A stretch of DNA of 64,000 bases from assembly GCF_000152905.1 (NCBI RefSeq), contig NZ_CH672417.1:257585-321584 (forward strand), in the 5' to 3' direction. The notes under the pieces are model-generated. The model was not told the origin of the DNA, did not search any database, and was given only the letters and a program-made list of their open reading frames with translations. The DNA is from Nitrobacter sp. Nb-311A (GTDB taxonomy: Bacteria > Pseudomonadota > Alphaproteobacteria > Rhizobiales > Xanthobacteraceae). Made by a program: the position numbers and the translations under genes. Below, piece by piece: positions 18,253 to 27,758 of this stretch. How positions within the stretch are numbered: position 1 is the stretch's first letter; every line of letters starts with the position of its first letter.

Positions 18253-18954
18253 ATGAGCAATGCACCGCTGATGCCGAAAGCGACTGCCGTGTGGCTCGTC
18301 GACAATACCGCGCTGTCGTTCGATCAGGTCGCCGACTTCACCAAGATGCATCCCCTGGAAGTCCGCGCCATCGCCGACGGCGATGCCGCCCAGGGCATCA
18401 AGGGCATGGACCCGATCTCCACTGGCCAACTCACCCGCGACGAGATCGAGAAAGGCGAAAAAGACCCGGATTACCGGCTGAAGCTGAGCGAGAGCCGGGT
18501 GGTGCTGCCGCCTGCGGCCAAGAAAAAGGGACCCCGCTACACCCCGGTGTCACGTCGCCACGAGCGGCCGAGCGCGATCCTCTGGCTCGTGCGCAATCAC
18601 CCGGAATTGAAGGACGCACAGATCATGCGTCTGGTCGGCACGACCAAAACCACGATCGCCGCGGTGCGCGACCGTACCCACTGGAACGCCTCAACCCTGA
18701 CGCCGATGGATCCGGTGACACTGGGCCTTTGCTCACAGATCGAACTTGACTTCGAGGTGCAGCGCGCAGCCAAGGAGAAGCCGACCGATCAGCAGTATGG
18801 CGGCGCTACCTTGCTACCGGCGTCCGAGACCACCCATCAGGACGGCGAATCCGAGCCCACCGAAAAGCAGCAGGACGATCTCAACGTCGACGCCGTGTTC
18901 GCCAAGCTGAAGACAATCGGCGGCAAGAAAACCGAGGAGGATGAAAAAGAGTAG
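18253..18954 (+). CDS. cell-cycle transcriptional regulator TrcR-like (DUF1013)
   Basis: 233 residues beginning MSNAPLMPKATAVWLVDNTA, then LSFDQVADFTKMHPLEVRAI and RPSAILWLVRNHPELKDAQI, which read as two helix-turn-helix units. This is the DUF1013 family, studied in Caulobacter as the regulator TrcR (established knowledge for the family). A strong AAAGGAGA ribosome site lies before ATG 18253. The charged acidic C-terminus (about 60 residues) is probably disordered. It is single and divergent from ispH. Confidence 0.88.
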   Translation: MSNAPLMPKATAVWLVDNTALSFDQVADFTKMHPLEVRAIADGDAAQGIKGMDPISTGQLTRDEIEKGEKDPDYRLKLSESRVVLPPAAKKKGPRYTPVSRRHERPSAILWLVRNHPELKDAQIMRLVGTTKTTIAAVRDRTHWNASTLTPMDPVTLGLCSQIELDFEVQRAAKEKPTDQQYGGATLLPASETTHQDGESEPTEKQQDDLNVDAVFAKLKTIGGKKTEEDEKE

Positions 18955-18959
18955 AGATA

Positions 18960-19036
18960 CTTCAACTGCGTTGAACCAGACTCGTCGCTATCTTTTTGTT
19001 TGAGCGTGATCTTTTCCGAAAAGCGGGATCGTGCTC
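18960..19036. repeat. composite palindromic repeat, short GAGCGTGATC form
   Basis: TTCAACTGCGTTGAACCAGA, then TATCTTTTTGTTTGAGCGTG, then a compact inverted pair GAGCGTGATC / GATCGTGCTC around TTTTCCGAAAAGCGG. It matches the 5' parts of the copies at 28270 and 34297 but lacks the central CCGGTTTCCAC. Confidence 0.8.
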
Positions 19037-19126
19037 AAAGAGTTTGTCGTTTCACAGCGGCTGCGACGTCCGCATCCGGAAATGTCAGCTTGCCCCGATG
19101 GTCACAGGCGCGTCGCTGAAGGCCAT

Positions 19127-19387
19127 TTACTGCCCGTTCAGCATCCGCTCGGCGAGATCGCGGTGGGTGCGTTCCATACGATCCGATCGCGTGGCGGCGA
19201 CATCACGATTTTTGCGACAGGCGGTGTAGGCTGCGGATCCCTGCGGACCGCCCTGCGCCTGACAATAGGCATCGTCATCGCTGTGAGACAGCGCGTTCGG
19301 ATTGTGCCGCTCAAGGTTAGCGCACCCGCCAAGTGACAGGACAGCCAGGACGATGACCGCCTGGCGCGTGAATGTCGTTCGTCCCAT
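19127..19387 (-). CDS. small lipoprotein (86 aa)
   Basis: Signal peptide RQAVIVLAVLSLGGC with a clear lipobox LGGC (Cys22), followed by a 64-residue charged periplasmic part (ANLERHNPNALSHSDDDAY and CQAQGGPQGSAAYTACRKNR). It has two further cysteines that could form a disulfide. Function not recognised; similar small lipoproteins are common in Bradyrhizobiaceae. ATG 19387 is preferred over ATG 19420 because the signal peptide then has normal length. Confidence 0.7.
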   Translation of the reverse strand: MGRTTFTRQAVIVLAVLSLGGCANLERHNPNALSHSDDDAYCQAQGGPQGSAAYTACRKNRDVAATRSDRMERTHRDLAERMLNGQ

Positions 19388-19420
19388 GATCGTTTCCCCG
19401 ATTGCCGGAGCTTGAAGCAT

Positions 19421-19863
19421 AATCTCGATCCGAAGGGCCGCGCCAGCGCAAGGCGGAAACCACTTTCGATAAGATCATGGTCAAATGAAAAAAGGCTTCA
19501 GCCTGATACAGGTGTATGGAATCAGACTGAAGCAACTGTTCGAGCCCAATTGCGAGGATTGTAAGTCCATCGAATATTTCAAGGTTGCAGCGGGTACTGC
19601 GGCCCTTGCAGGATCACGGGGCTTTTCTTCAGAACGGCCGGGAGAAAGGCTCCGTCGTCATGCGAGACGACGGAGCAGTACATCCGGGCTGGACGATCGG
19701 GAGGATGAATCGTCCTGGTTCGAACCGGATGGTTTCAGACCACGAGGCGCAGGCTGCCTCGGAACGTGCGGGCACCGCATGGAAGGCGGCGCAGCGGATG
19801 TTGCGGCAATCGGCCTCCGGGCGGTCTGACCGGAAGCCTGACCGCGCCAGAGCCGGATCGTAT
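19421..19863. other. 443-base gap with inverted repeats
   Basis: Holds a GCTTCAG...CTGAAGC dyad around 19495-19535 (GGCTTCAGCCTGATAC and ATCAGACTGAAGC) and the hairpin at 19650-19675. I see no convincing gene. Confidence 0.5.
19650..19675 (-). terminator. possible terminator of the cbb operon
   Basis: Perfect 10-bp stem CTCCGTCGTC / GACGACGGAG with a six-base loop. On the minus strand it is followed by CCTTTCTCC. It is about 190 bases downstream of cbbA, so it is plausible but not certain. Confidence 0.5.
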
Positions 19864-20949
19864 TTACTCGGCAGCGACCGCTGTTTCACCGATACGCGGA
19901 TCGAGTTTACCGGTGCGATAGAGCTTGGCCATTTCCGCCAATGGGATCACCTTGATCTTCGAGGCATTTCCGGCGGTACCGAACTGCTCGAAACGCTCAC
20001 GGCAGAGATCGCGCATCGCATCCATCGCGGGTTTCAGGAACTTGCGTGGATCGAATTCGCTTTTGTTGTTGGTCGCGACTTTCCGGAATACCGCGGTCAT
20101 GGCCAGCCGGCAGTCGGTGTCGATATTGACCTTGCGAACGCCGTGCTTGATGCCGCGAACGATTTCCTCGACCGGCACGCCCCAGGTCTGCGGCATCTCG
20201 CCGCCGTACTTATTGAACTCATCCTGCAGATGCTGCGGCACCGAGGACGAGCCGTGCATCACCAGATGCGTATTGGGAAGACGGCGGTGGATTTCCTCGA
20301 CCACCTTCATGGCGAGAATGTCGCCGTCCGGCTTGCGCGAGAACTTGTAGGCGCCGTGCGAGGTGCCCATGGCGATCGCCAGCGCGTCGACCTTGGTTGC
20401 GCGAACAAAATCAACGGCCTGGTCCGGATCGGTCAGCAACTGGTCGTGACTGACCGGGCCCTCGATGCCGTGCCCGTCCTCCTGCTCGCCGCCGCCATGC
20501 TCGAGCGAACCGAGCACGCCCAGCTCGCCTTCCACCGAGGCGCCGACCCAGTGCGCCATGTCGACGACGCGGCGGGTGATGTCGACGTTATATTCATAAT
20601 CCGCCGCGGTCTTGGCGTCGGCCTTGAGCGAGCCGTCCATCATCACCGAGGTGAAGCCGTATTTGATCGCGGTGGCGCAGGTCGATTCCTCGTTGCCGTG
20701 ATCCTGATGCATGCACAGCGGAATGTGCGGATACATCTGATCCAGCGCGTCGATCATGTTCGCCAGCATGATGTCGTTGGCGTAGGAGCGCGCGCCCCTG
20801 GAGGCCTGGAGAATGACCGGAGCGTCGACGGCGGCGGCCGCCTCCATGATGGCAAGCCCCTGCTCCATATTGTTGATGTTGAACGCCGGCACGCCGTAGC
20901 CGTGCTCTGCCGCATGATCCAACAGCTGTCTCAAGGTTATGCGCGCCAT
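19864..20949 (-). CDS. cbbA: class II fructose-bisphosphate aldolase, Calvin-cycle subtype
   Basis: Zinc enzyme that joins dihydroxyacetone phosphate with glyceraldehyde 3-phosphate or erythrose 4-phosphate in the Calvin cycle. 361 residues: [40 protein letters not shown], zinc and catalytic motif [55 protein letters not shown] and [13 protein letters not shown]. The long Calvin-cycle subtype is recognised by its C-terminus and its neighbours. GGAGGGAAC precedes the ATG. It is the last gene of cbbF-cbbP-cbbA, 121 bases after cbbP; many relatives carry a transketolase gene in that position. Confidence 0.96.
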   Translation of the reverse strand: MARITLRQLLDHAAEHGYGVPAFNINNMEQGLAIMEAAAAVDAPVILQASRGARSYANDIMLANMIDALDQMYPHIPLCMHQDHGNEESTCATAIKYGFTSVMMDGSLKADAKTAADYEYNVDITRRVVDMAHWVGASVEGELGVLGSLEHGGGEQEDGHGIEGPVSHDQLLTDPDQAVDFVRATKVDALAIAMGTSHGAYKFSRKPDGDILAMKVVEEIHRRLPNTHLVMHGSSSVPQHLQDEFNKYGGEMPQTWGVPVEEIVRGIKHGVRKVNIDTDCRLAMTAVFRKVATNNKSEFDPRKFLKPAMDAMRDLCRERFEQFGTAGNASKIKVIPLAEMAKLYRTGKLDPRIGETAVAAE

Positions 20950-21070
20950 GTCGGTTCCCTCCCCATCTGGCTATCGTGAAAAGATGTCGCGTTTGGCGCG
21001 ATCGTATTGTTGGCCACGCCCCGTCCTGACACCGCCGGGGCCGGCGATTCCGAAAATGCAATCCGTCCCA

Positions 21071-21943
21071 TTACGCGCGCCTCTTCCGCTCGATGAGCTG
21101 AAGGATCAGCGGCGTCAGGATCAACTGCATCGCGAGGTCAAGCTTGGAGCCATGGATGACGATCGAGTTGGCACGCGACATGAAACTGTTCGGGATCATG
21201 GATAGCAAATATGGAAAATCGATGCCGCGCGGATTCTTGAGGCGAATGACGACCATCGACTCGTCGGGCGTCGGTATCCACCGGGCGATGAACGGGTTTG
21301 AAGTGTCCACCGTCGGCACGCGCTGGAAATTGATATCCGTCTCCGCGAACTGAGGGCAGATATAGTTGACGTAATCCGGCATGCGCCGAAGGATAGTGTC
21401 GGTGACCGCCTCGGTCGAATAGCCGCGCGCGCTTCGGTCGCGATGCAGCTTCTGGATCCATTCGAGATTGATCACAGGAACGACACCGATCTTGAGATCC
21501 GCGTACTGGGCGACATTCACCTTGTCGGTTACGACGGCTCCGTGAAGCCCCTCGTAGAACAGCAAATCCGAGTTCTCCGGCAAAGGCTGCCAGTCCGTGA
21601 ACGTGCCGGGAGGAACACCGTGCAGCGCCGATTCAGTATCGTCGTGAACATAGTATCGCGTGGTGCCCGTTCCGGTCTCGCCATAGCTGCGGAATACGGC
21701 TTCCAGCTCGGTGAACAGGTTGGTTTCAGGACTGAAATGACTGAAGTGCTTGTTGCCCCTGTCCGATTCCTCGGCCATGCGGGTGCGCATTTCAGCGCGA
21801 TTGTAACGGTGGAAAGCGTCGCCTTCGATGTAGGCCGCAACGACGTTCTCGCGGCGGAAAATCTGCTCGAAGGTCCGCTTGACGGACGTCGTACCGGCGC
21901 CCGACGAACCCGTAATTGAGATGATGGGATGCTTCCTCGACAC
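21071..21943 (-). CDS. cbbP: phosphoribulokinase
   Basis: Makes ribulose 1,5-bisphosphate from ribulose 5-phosphate and ATP, unique to the Calvin cycle. 290 residues, the proteobacterial octameric type. P-loop ITGSSGAGTTSVKRTFEQIF at the N-terminus, IEGDAFHRYNRAEMRTRM, LLFYEGLHGAVV (Walker B) and KLHRDRSARGYSTEAV. The start is GTG 21943 with GAGGGG upstream; cbbF ends 13 bases before it, so the two are cotranscribed. Confidence 0.97.
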   Translation of the reverse strand: MSRKHPIISITGSSGAGTTSVKRTFEQIFRRENVVAAYIEGDAFHRYNRAEMRTRMAEESDRGNKHFSHFSPETNLFTELEAVFRSYGETGTGTTRYYVHDDTESALHGVPPGTFTDWQPLPENSDLLFYEGLHGAVVTDKVNVAQYADLKIGVVPVINLEWIQKLHRDRSARGYSTEAVTDTILRRMPDYVNYICPQFAETDINFQRVPTVDTSNPFIARWIPTPDESMVVIRLKNPRGIDFPYLLSMIPNSFMSRANSIVIHGSKLDLAMQLILTPLILQLIERKRRA

Positions 21944-21955
21944 GATATGAGCCCC

Positions 21956-22993
21956 TCAAACGCGAAACAGACCACGATTCCCGAACAACGGCGCATTCGC
22001 TTCAAGGGCGACGTCGGGGACCGTATGCATATGTTCGAGCCGCTGGACGTTCTTGATCGAACCCATGATTAGCGGGACTCGCTGATGAAGGCTATCGGGC
22101 ACGATATCGAGAACCCGCTTGCGTCCGGTTGAAGCGCCGCCGCCCGCCTGCTCGACGATGAAAGCCATCGGATGCGCCTCGTAAACCAGGCGCAGGCGTC
22201 CCTCCTCATAACCGTCCCGGGCGTCTCCGGGATAGAGGAAAATGCCGCCGCGAATGAGAATACGGAAAGCCTCCGCGACGAGCGAGCCGATCCAGCGCAT
22301 GTTGAAATTCTTGCCGCCGGGGCCATCGGCTCCCGCAAGACATTCGTCGATATAGGCGCGAACCGGCAGGTCCCAGTGCCGCCTGTTCGATGCGTTGATC
22401 GCGAACTCGGTTGCCTCTGCCGGAATCTGCACTGTCGATCCGGTGAGCTTGAATACCCTGTCGACCCGGTCAAGCGTAAAGATGTCGACACCCCGCCCAA
22501 GCGTAAGAACGAGAGAGGTCTGCGGGCCGTAGACAACGAAACCGGCCGCAAGCTGCGCACTTCCGGCCTGCTTGAACGCAGCGTTGACATCGGAGGGCGT
22601 CGGCATGATCGAAAAAATCGTACCTACCGACATGTTGGTGTTGATGTTCGACGAACCGTCCAACGGATCGAATGCGACGCAGATCGGCGCGCCCGGATTC
22701 AAAATATCTAGATCCGCCATTTCCTCGGAGGCAAGCGCTGCGATCGGCAGCTTGCCGAGAGCGTCGCGAATAATCTGATCGGCGCGAACGTCGAGATCCT
22801 TTTGAACGTCTCCGTCGGTGTTGCGACCTTGTGCCTGACCGGTGATCCCGGCCAGCGCGCCGCGGCAAGTCAAATCGGAAATATCGACCGCAGCCTGCGC
22901 GAGCGCAGCTACCGCTTCCTTCACTGCCTGGCGAAGTGGATCCGATCCCGCCTCGCCCTCCATCCTTTCCTGCAGTGTCAGCACTTGACTCAT
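21956..22993 (-). CDS. cbbF: fructose-1,6-bisphosphatase, class I
   Basis: Hydrolyses fructose 1,6-bisphosphate (and possibly sedoheptulose 1,7-bisphosphate) in the Calvin cycle. 345 residues. Metal-binding signature [20 protein letters not shown], then [20 protein letters not shown] and [20 protein letters not shown] with [14 protein letters not shown]. First gene of the minus-strand cbb operon, transcribed away from cbbR, from a 128-base shared regulatory region. Confidence 0.97.
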   Translation of the reverse strand: MSQVLTLQERMEGEAGSDPLRQAVKEAVAALAQAAVDISDLTCRGALAGITGQAQGRNTDGDVQKDLDVRADQIIRDALGKLPIAALASEEMADLDILNPGAPICVAFDPLDGSSNINTNMSVGTIFSIMPTPSDVNAAFKQAGSAQLAAGFVVYGPQTSLVLTLGRGVDIFTLDRVDRVFKLTGSTVQIPAEATEFAINASNRRHWDLPVRAYIDECLAGADGPGGKNFNMRWIGSLVAEAFRILIRGGIFLYPGDARDGYEEGRLRLVYEAHPMAFIVEQAGGGASTGRKRVLDIVPDSLHQRVPLIMGSIKNVQRLEHMHTVPDVALEANAPLFGNRGLFRV

Positions 22994-23121
22994 TCAGACT
23001 CCCCCTCGGCCGCAACCTCCAAACAGCCGATTTGCCGCTTTCCAGAGCATTGCGAGAATTGACTCGTTGCATGTAATAAGTACAATTTCAATATCCTTCA
23101 TCGAGGCAAAATTTTCCTTAT
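22994..23121. promoter_or_regulatory. divergent cbbR-cbbF control region
   Basis: A+T-rich spacer between the divergent genes. It holds an imperfect dyad TTG-N13-CAA at 23067-23085 (GTTGCATGTAATAAGTACAA), the kind of site a LysR-type protein binds. Assignment to CbbR is inference from position. Confidence 0.55.
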
Positions 23122-24057
23122 ATGATCACGAAGCTTCGCGACGTCACAATTCGGCAGCTTCGTGCTTTGGCATCGGTCGCGGCTGGAGGTAGCGTTACTG
23201 CCGCCGCAAACAAACTGAATTTGACCCAACCCGCGGTTACGCTGCAATTGCGTAATCTTCAGCAACTCTGCGGACTGCCGCTGCTTCAGCGAACCAGCGA
23301 TGGCATGGTTCTTACCCCTGCCGGGCAGGAATTGTACACGCTTTTCGAGCGCATCGAAGCTGCGATCGAAAGCTGCGCGACCTCGCTCGATATGATTACC
23401 GGTCGAACTGGCGGGCGCATATCGATCGGCGCTGTGAGTACGGCAAAGTATTTTGTCCCTTTTGCGATTTCGGCCTTTTCGAAACTTCATCCGGGAATGG
23501 ACATCAGTCTGACGATCGTCAATCGCCAGGACATACGTCAGGCCTTGCGCAGCTATGCGCTCGATTTTGCAATCATGGGCCACCCCCCTCCCGATATCGA
23601 ACTGGACAGGCATCTGATCGGCGACCACCCCCATGTCGTCATCGCGCCGGCAGGACACCGGCTCGCAAACGCGTCCGGACTTACGGCGGTCGATCTGGCG
23701 CACGAAAAGTTCCTTTCCCGCAAGCCGGGCTCGGGTACTCGATTCCTCATGGAACAGTTTTTTGAAAGCAGCAATCTTGAGCCGCAGATCGGCATGGAGA
23801 TGAGCAGCAACGAGACCATCAAGCAGGCAGTGATCGCCGGTCTTGGAATCGCTTTCATCTCGGCGCACACCGTGGCCGTCGAACTTAAGGAAGGCCGGAT
23901 GATCACGCTGGATATCGCCGGTCTTCCGATTATCAGGCAATGGTTTGTCGTCAGGAGGAAAGACAAGGTGTTGCTTCCTCCAGCGCAGGAAATGCTCGAT
24001 TTCCTGATCGCGAACGGCAAGCAGTTCCTTCCGAAAGCGCCGATCGGTCGCGGCTGA
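23122..24057 (+). CDS. cbbR: LysR-type regulator CbbR
   Basis: Activator of Calvin-cycle operons that senses metabolites such as RuBP or NADPH. 311 residues: N-terminal winged helix ITKLRDVTIRQLRALASVAA, GGSVTAAANKLNLTQPAVTL, QLRNLQQLCGLPLLQRTSDG, then a two-lobed effector domain (LTIVNRQDIRQALRSYALDF and the ETIKQAVIAGLGIAFISAHT motif). Its divergent position next to cbbF is the standard arrangement. Confidence 0.95.
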   Translation: MITKLRDVTIRQLRALASVAAGGSVTAAANKLNLTQPAVTLQLRNLQQLCGLPLLQRTSDGMVLTPAGQELYTLFERIEAAIESCATSLDMITGRTGGRISIGAVSTAKYFVPFAISAFSKLHPGMDISLTIVNRQDIRQALRSYALDFAIMGHPPPDIELDRHLIGDHPHVVIAPAGHRLANASGLTAVDLAHEKFLSRKPGSGTRFLMEQFFESSNLEPQIGMEMSSNETIKQAVIAGLGIAFISAHTVAVELKEGRMITLDIAGLPIIRQWFVVRRKDKVLLPPAQEMLDFLIANGKQFLPKAPIGRG

Positions 24058-24273
24058 GCTGAGCCTGCCAGGCGAATAGCCCGCCGCCGACGCATAACAG
24101 GGCACTGAAACAGGAACATACATGCCAGAATCTCGCGGCCGCGCGGCAAGACAAGCGGTCCGGCGTAAACGAGCATAAGCGCCTAGCATATGGCCGAAGC
24201 ACGCATGAGGGGTCAATTCGTCGCGCGTTGCGTTGCGCGGCTGACGCATCGAAATTATAAGTCATTGAAATAA

Positions 24274-24350
24274 TGGTCGGAGTGGCAGGATTTGAACCTG
24301 CGACCCCTGCGTCCCGAACGCAGTGCTCTACCGGGCTGAGCCACACTCCG
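24274..24350 (-). tRNA. tRNA-Pro (anticodon CGG)
   Basis: Reads on the minus strand from CGGAGTGTGGCTCAGCCCGG through the anticodon arm CTGCG-TTCGGGA-CGCAG (anticodon CGG, codon CCG), to the T arm GGTTCAAATCC and acceptor CACTCCGA with an encoded CCA. The acceptor pairs 7 of 7. 77 bases including CCA. Confidence 0.97.
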
Positions 24351-24418
24351 ACAAGACGCGGCTTATAACCTTGGGTTTCGCGTACCGCAAGAAGCTGAAA
24401 ACAAGAACCGAACATCCC

Positions 24419-25405
24419 ATGACCGTGGACCTCACAACGCAGATACAACTGGCCGGCGAGGCCGCGGCGGCGACTGCTGCGCGGCTCCTTCGAGATGGCG
24501 GGCTTGTCGCGTTCCCCACGGAGACGGTTTACGGCCTCGGCGCCGACGCCGCCAATGCAGAGGCGATCGCGCGGCTCTACCGGGCCAAGGGCAGACCCGC
24601 GTTCAATCCGCTGATCGCGCATGTCAGCGATCTTGCGGCCGCTCAACGGATCGCCCGGTTCAATGCAATCGCCCTCGCGCTCGCCGACGCGTTCTGGCCG
24701 GGCCCGCTGACGCTGGTGCTGCCGAAGAGCGCGCAATGCCCGGTCGCCGATCTCGCCACCGCGGGCCTCGACACCATTGCATTGCGAGTTCCCGCCCATC
24801 CGGTGGCGCGCGCCATCCTGCGCGGGTTCGGCGGTGCGGTCGTCGCGCCGTCCGCCAACCTGTCGGGCCACGTTTCCCCGACGACGGCGGCGCATGTGCA
24901 AAGCGACCTCGCGGGGCGGATTGATCTCATCGTCGACGGCGGACCGGTCGAGGTCGGCATCGAATCCACCATCGTCGGCTGTTTTGACCGGCCGACATTG
25001 CTGCGGCCCGGCGGAATTTCGCGCGCCGATATCGAGCGCGTGCTGGGCCGCACTTTGGCCTCGCCGGATCCCGGAGCGGCCGACGGACAACCGCGAGCGT
25101 CGGGGATGCTGGCCTCGCACTATGCACCACGCGCGAAGGTGCGGCTCAACGCTGTGAACCTGGCGCGCGGCGAGGCGCTGCTGGCATTCGGTCCGGCCGA
25201 TTTGTCGGGCATCGACGCCGCGGTCGCCGTCATGAACCTGTCCGAACGCCGTGATCTTGAGGAGGCCGCAGCCAATCTGTTCGGCTGTCTTCGCGCCCTT
25301 GATGCCAGCGGCGTGCGGACCATCGCGGTGATGCCCGTTCCCGACGAGGGACTCGGAGAAGCCATCAACGATCGGCTGCGCCGCGCCGCCGTGCCGCAGG
25401 GCTGA
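24419..25405 (+). CDS. threonylcarbamoyl-AMP synthase, Sua5 type
   Basis: Makes threonylcarbamoyl-AMP for the t6A37 modification of ANN-decoding tRNAs. 328 residues, the two-domain Sua5 form rather than the short TsaC form. The YrdC domain contains LRDGGLVAFPTETVYGLGAD, KGRPAFNPLIAHV, WPGPLTLVLPKS and VAPSANLSGHVSPTTAAHV. The linker GMLASHYAPRAKVRL leads into the C-terminal Sua5 domain. It begins 69 bases from the tRNA-Pro gene on the other strand. ATG 24419 is the start; upstream sequence belongs to the tRNA. Confidence 0.94.
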   Translation: MTVDLTTQIQLAGEAAAATAARLLRDGGLVAFPTETVYGLGADAANAEAIARLYRAKGRPAFNPLIAHVSDLAAAQRIARFNAIALALADAFWPGPLTLVLPKSAQCPVADLATAGLDTIALRVPAHPVARAILRGFGGAVVAPSANLSGHVSPTTAAHVQSDLAGRIDLIVDGGPVEVGIESTIVGCFDRPTLLRPGGISRADIERVLGRTLASPDPGAADGQPRASGMLASHYAPRAKVRLNAVNLARGEALLAFGPADLSGIDAAVAVMNLSERRDLEEAAANLFGCLRALDASGVRTIAVMPVPDEGLGEAINDRLRRAAVPQG

Positions 25406-25418
25406 TCGGCGCCGCCCC

Positions 25419-26855
25419 ATGACGATCGCTCCGCCAAAATCCGCGCAGCCGCCGCTATCGCCCGATCTGATCGCGCGCCTCGCCGACATCGTTGGCGACA
25501 GATATGCGGTGACTGACGCCGACGAACTGGCGCCATATCTCACGGAGGCGCGCAACTTGTTTCATGGCCGCTCGCCGCTGGTGCTGCGTCCCGCATCGAC
25601 GGCGGAGGTCTCGGCGATCTGCAAGCTCGCAAGTGAATACCGGATCGCGCTGGTGCCGCAGGGCGGCAACACCGGTCTCGTCGGCGGACAAATCCCGCAC
25701 AACGGCGAGGTCGTGGTGTCGATGCGGCGGATGGACAGAATCCGCGAAGTCGATACCGCCTCCAATACGATGACGGTCGAGGCCGGCGCTATCCTGCAGA
25801 CCATCCAGCGGCGCGCGGATGAGGCCGGCCGTTTCTTCCCCTTGTCGCTCGGCGCGGAAGGAAGCTGCACCATCGGCGGCAATCTCTCGACCAATGCCGG
25901 CGGCACCGGCGCGCTGGCGTACGGTGTGGCGCGCGACATGGCGCTCGGTCTCGAGGTGGTGCTGGCCGACGGGCGCATCCTCCACGGCTTGTCCAAGCTG
26001 AAAAAGGACAATACCGGCTACGACCTGCGCAACCTCTTCATCGGCGCCGAAGGCACCCTCGGCATCATCACCGCCGTGGTCGTCAAGCTGTTCTCAAAGC
26101 CGCGCTCGGTGCAAACCGCTTTTGTCGGTCTGAGAGAACCGTCCGATGCCTTGAAGCTGCTCGCGATTTCCCAAGCTGAAGCCGCCGGCAGCCTGACAAG
26201 CTTTGAACTCCTTGCAAAGATCTGCGTCGACATATGCGTCAGGCACGGCGTTGGCGTCCGCGATCCGCTCACCCGCCGCCATCCCTGGTACGTGTTGATG
26301 GAGGTCTCGTCCCCGGGTGACAATGCGGCGGCGACGGTCGAGGCCATCCTTGAGCGGAGCATGAAGAGCGGCTGCATCGAGGATGCGGCAATCGCGGCCA
26401 ACCTTCAGCAACGCGCGGCGTTCTGGAAGCTGCGCGAGACGATCCCGCCGGCACAGAAGCGGGAGGGCGGCTCGATCAAGCACGATATCTCCGTGCCAGT
26501 CGCCGCCGTGCCTGCCTTCATCGCCGAGGCCGATGCCGCCGTGGCAAGGCTGATTCCGGACGCACGCCCGGTCCCGTTCGGCCATCTTGGCGACGGCAAT
26601 ATCCACTACAACGTCAGCCAGCCCGTGAGCGGGATGACGACAGAGGAATTTCTCGCCCGGTGGCGGGAGGTCAATGCCGTCGTCTTCGCCATCGCGCTGC
26701 GGATGGGCGGCTCGATTTCCGCCGAGCATGGGATCGGCGTGCTGAAGCGCGACGATTTGCCCCGCGTGAAGGATAAGACGGCAATCGAAGTGATGCGCGG
26801 CATCAAGGCGCTGTTCGACCCTCTCGGCATCATGAATCCGGGCAAGGTGCTATGA
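25419..26855 (+). CDS. FAD-linked oxidase, GlcD/D-lactate or D-2-hydroxyglutarate dehydrogenase type
   Basis: Flavoprotein of 478 residues that oxidises a 2-hydroxy acid. FAD-binding motifs PQGGNTGLVGGQIPHNGEVV and FFPLSLGAEGSCTIGGNLST NAGG; C-terminal substrate domain with PFGHLGDGNIHYNVSQP and MGGSISAEHGIGVLKRDDLP. It has no GlcE or GlcF partner beside it, so a stand-alone D-2-hydroxyglutarate or D-lactate dehydrogenase is more likely than glycolate oxidase; the substrate cannot be fixed from sequence. It starts 13 bases after Sua5 and is probably cotranscribed. Confidence 0.9.
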   Translation: MTIAPPKSAQPPLSPDLIARLADIVGDRYAVTDADELAPYLTEARNLFHGRSPLVLRPASTAEVSAICKLASEYRIALVPQGGNTGLVGGQIPHNGEVVVSMRRMDRIREVDTASNTMTVEAGAILQTIQRRADEAGRFFPLSLGAEGSCTIGGNLSTNAGGTGALAYGVARDMALGLEVVLADGRILHGLSKLKKDNTGYDLRNLFIGAEGTLGIITAVVVKLFSKPRSVQTAFVGLREPSDALKLLAISQAEAAGSLTSFELLAKICVDICVRHGVGVRDPLTRRHPWYVLMEVSSPGDNAAATVEAILERSMKSGCIEDAAIAANLQQRAAFWKLRETIPPAQKREGGSIKHDISVPVAAVPAFIAEADAAVARLIPDARPVPFGHLGDGNIHYNVSQPVSGMTTEEFLARWREVNAVVFAIALRMGGSISAEHGIGVLKRDDLPRVKDKTAIEVMRGIKALFDPLGIMNPGKVL

Positions 26856-26927
26856 TGACATCTGCCCGCGACGAGCGCGGGCATGACGGCGCTGCCTATT
26901 CCGTCTGAACCAAATCTGCTCCAACCG

Positions 26928-27695
26928 TTAGAACAGCGAGCCCTGACCATCGTCCCTTGGGATTTCAGGCGCAGCCTTGCGGGCTGCCGGCTTCCTTGCG
27001 GCCTGCTTCGCCTCGTTCTGCAGCTCCTCTGCCGAGACCGGCATCATCAATTGCTGATCGTCGTTGACGACCTGATTCACGCGCGCCGACACCTCATGCC
27101 AGGCGAATTCACCGTTTTCCGGCGCGCGCAGCAACATCGCAGCTTTTCGGGACTCGAGGGCGTCGCCGTCGAGCCAGCGCGCGTGATCCGCAGGGGCGAT
27201 CGTCACCGGCACGCGCGGATGCAAGGTCGCGAGATCGCCGCGCGCCGCCGTGGTGATGATGGCGACCGTATCAAGCTCCTCGCCGTTCGGCCCGACCCAG
27301 GTCTCGGCAAGCCCCGCGAACGCCATCAGCCCGCCATTGCGTGGCCGGACGAAGAACGGACGCTTTCGCTCCACCGATTGGCGCCATTCGTAATAGCCGT
27401 CGGCCGGGAGCAGGCAGCGGCGCCGTTTCATCGCATTCTTGAAAGAAGGCTTGTCCAGCACTGTCTCGGCGCGGGCATTAATGAGAAGCGCAGACTGCCG
27501 GGGGTCCTTGACCCAGACCGGAATCAGACCCCACCGCATCAGACGAAAATGCCGGCCTCCGTTTTCGAGGATGACGACAGGAGCCGGCTGAGTGGGCGCA
27601 ATATTGTACCGCGGCGGGAAATTCGGCTGTTCGGCGTAGCCGAAAACCTGACGCAACGCCTCCGGTGGCGACAAGATCACGTAGCGTCCGCACAT
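26928..27695 (-). CDS. SOS response-associated peptidase (SRAP/YedK/HMCES)
   Basis: Forms a covalent shield on abasic sites in single-stranded DNA. 255 residues. The catalytic residue Cys2 is exposed after Met removal (MCGRYVILS), with RYNIAPTQPAPVV, RWGLIPVW, NARAETVLDKPSFKNAMKRR, LLPADGYYEWRQ (Glu) and LHPRVPVTIAP (His). ATG 27695 is required to place Cys at position 2; the frame is open upstream but irrelevant. The C-terminal tail is rich in Lys/Ala/Arg (KQAARKPAARKAAPEIP). Confidence 0.95.
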   Translation of the reverse strand: MCGRYVILSPPEALRQVFGYAEQPNFPPRYNIAPTQPAPVVILENGGRHFRLMRWGLIPVWVKDPRQSALLINARAETVLDKPSFKNAMKRRRCLLPADGYYEWRQSVERKRPFFVRPRNGGLMAFAGLAETWVGPNGEELDTVAIITTAARGDLATLHPRVPVTIAPADHARWLDGDALESRKAAMLLRAPENGEFAWHEVSARVNQVVNDDQQLMMPVSAEELQNEAKQAARKPAARKAAPEIPRDDGQGSLF

Positions 27696-27758
27696 TTCAT
27701 CGTCCCAACAGATGCGACATTCAATCCGTTTTAATATCGAAGTCCAACACTGGGACCA

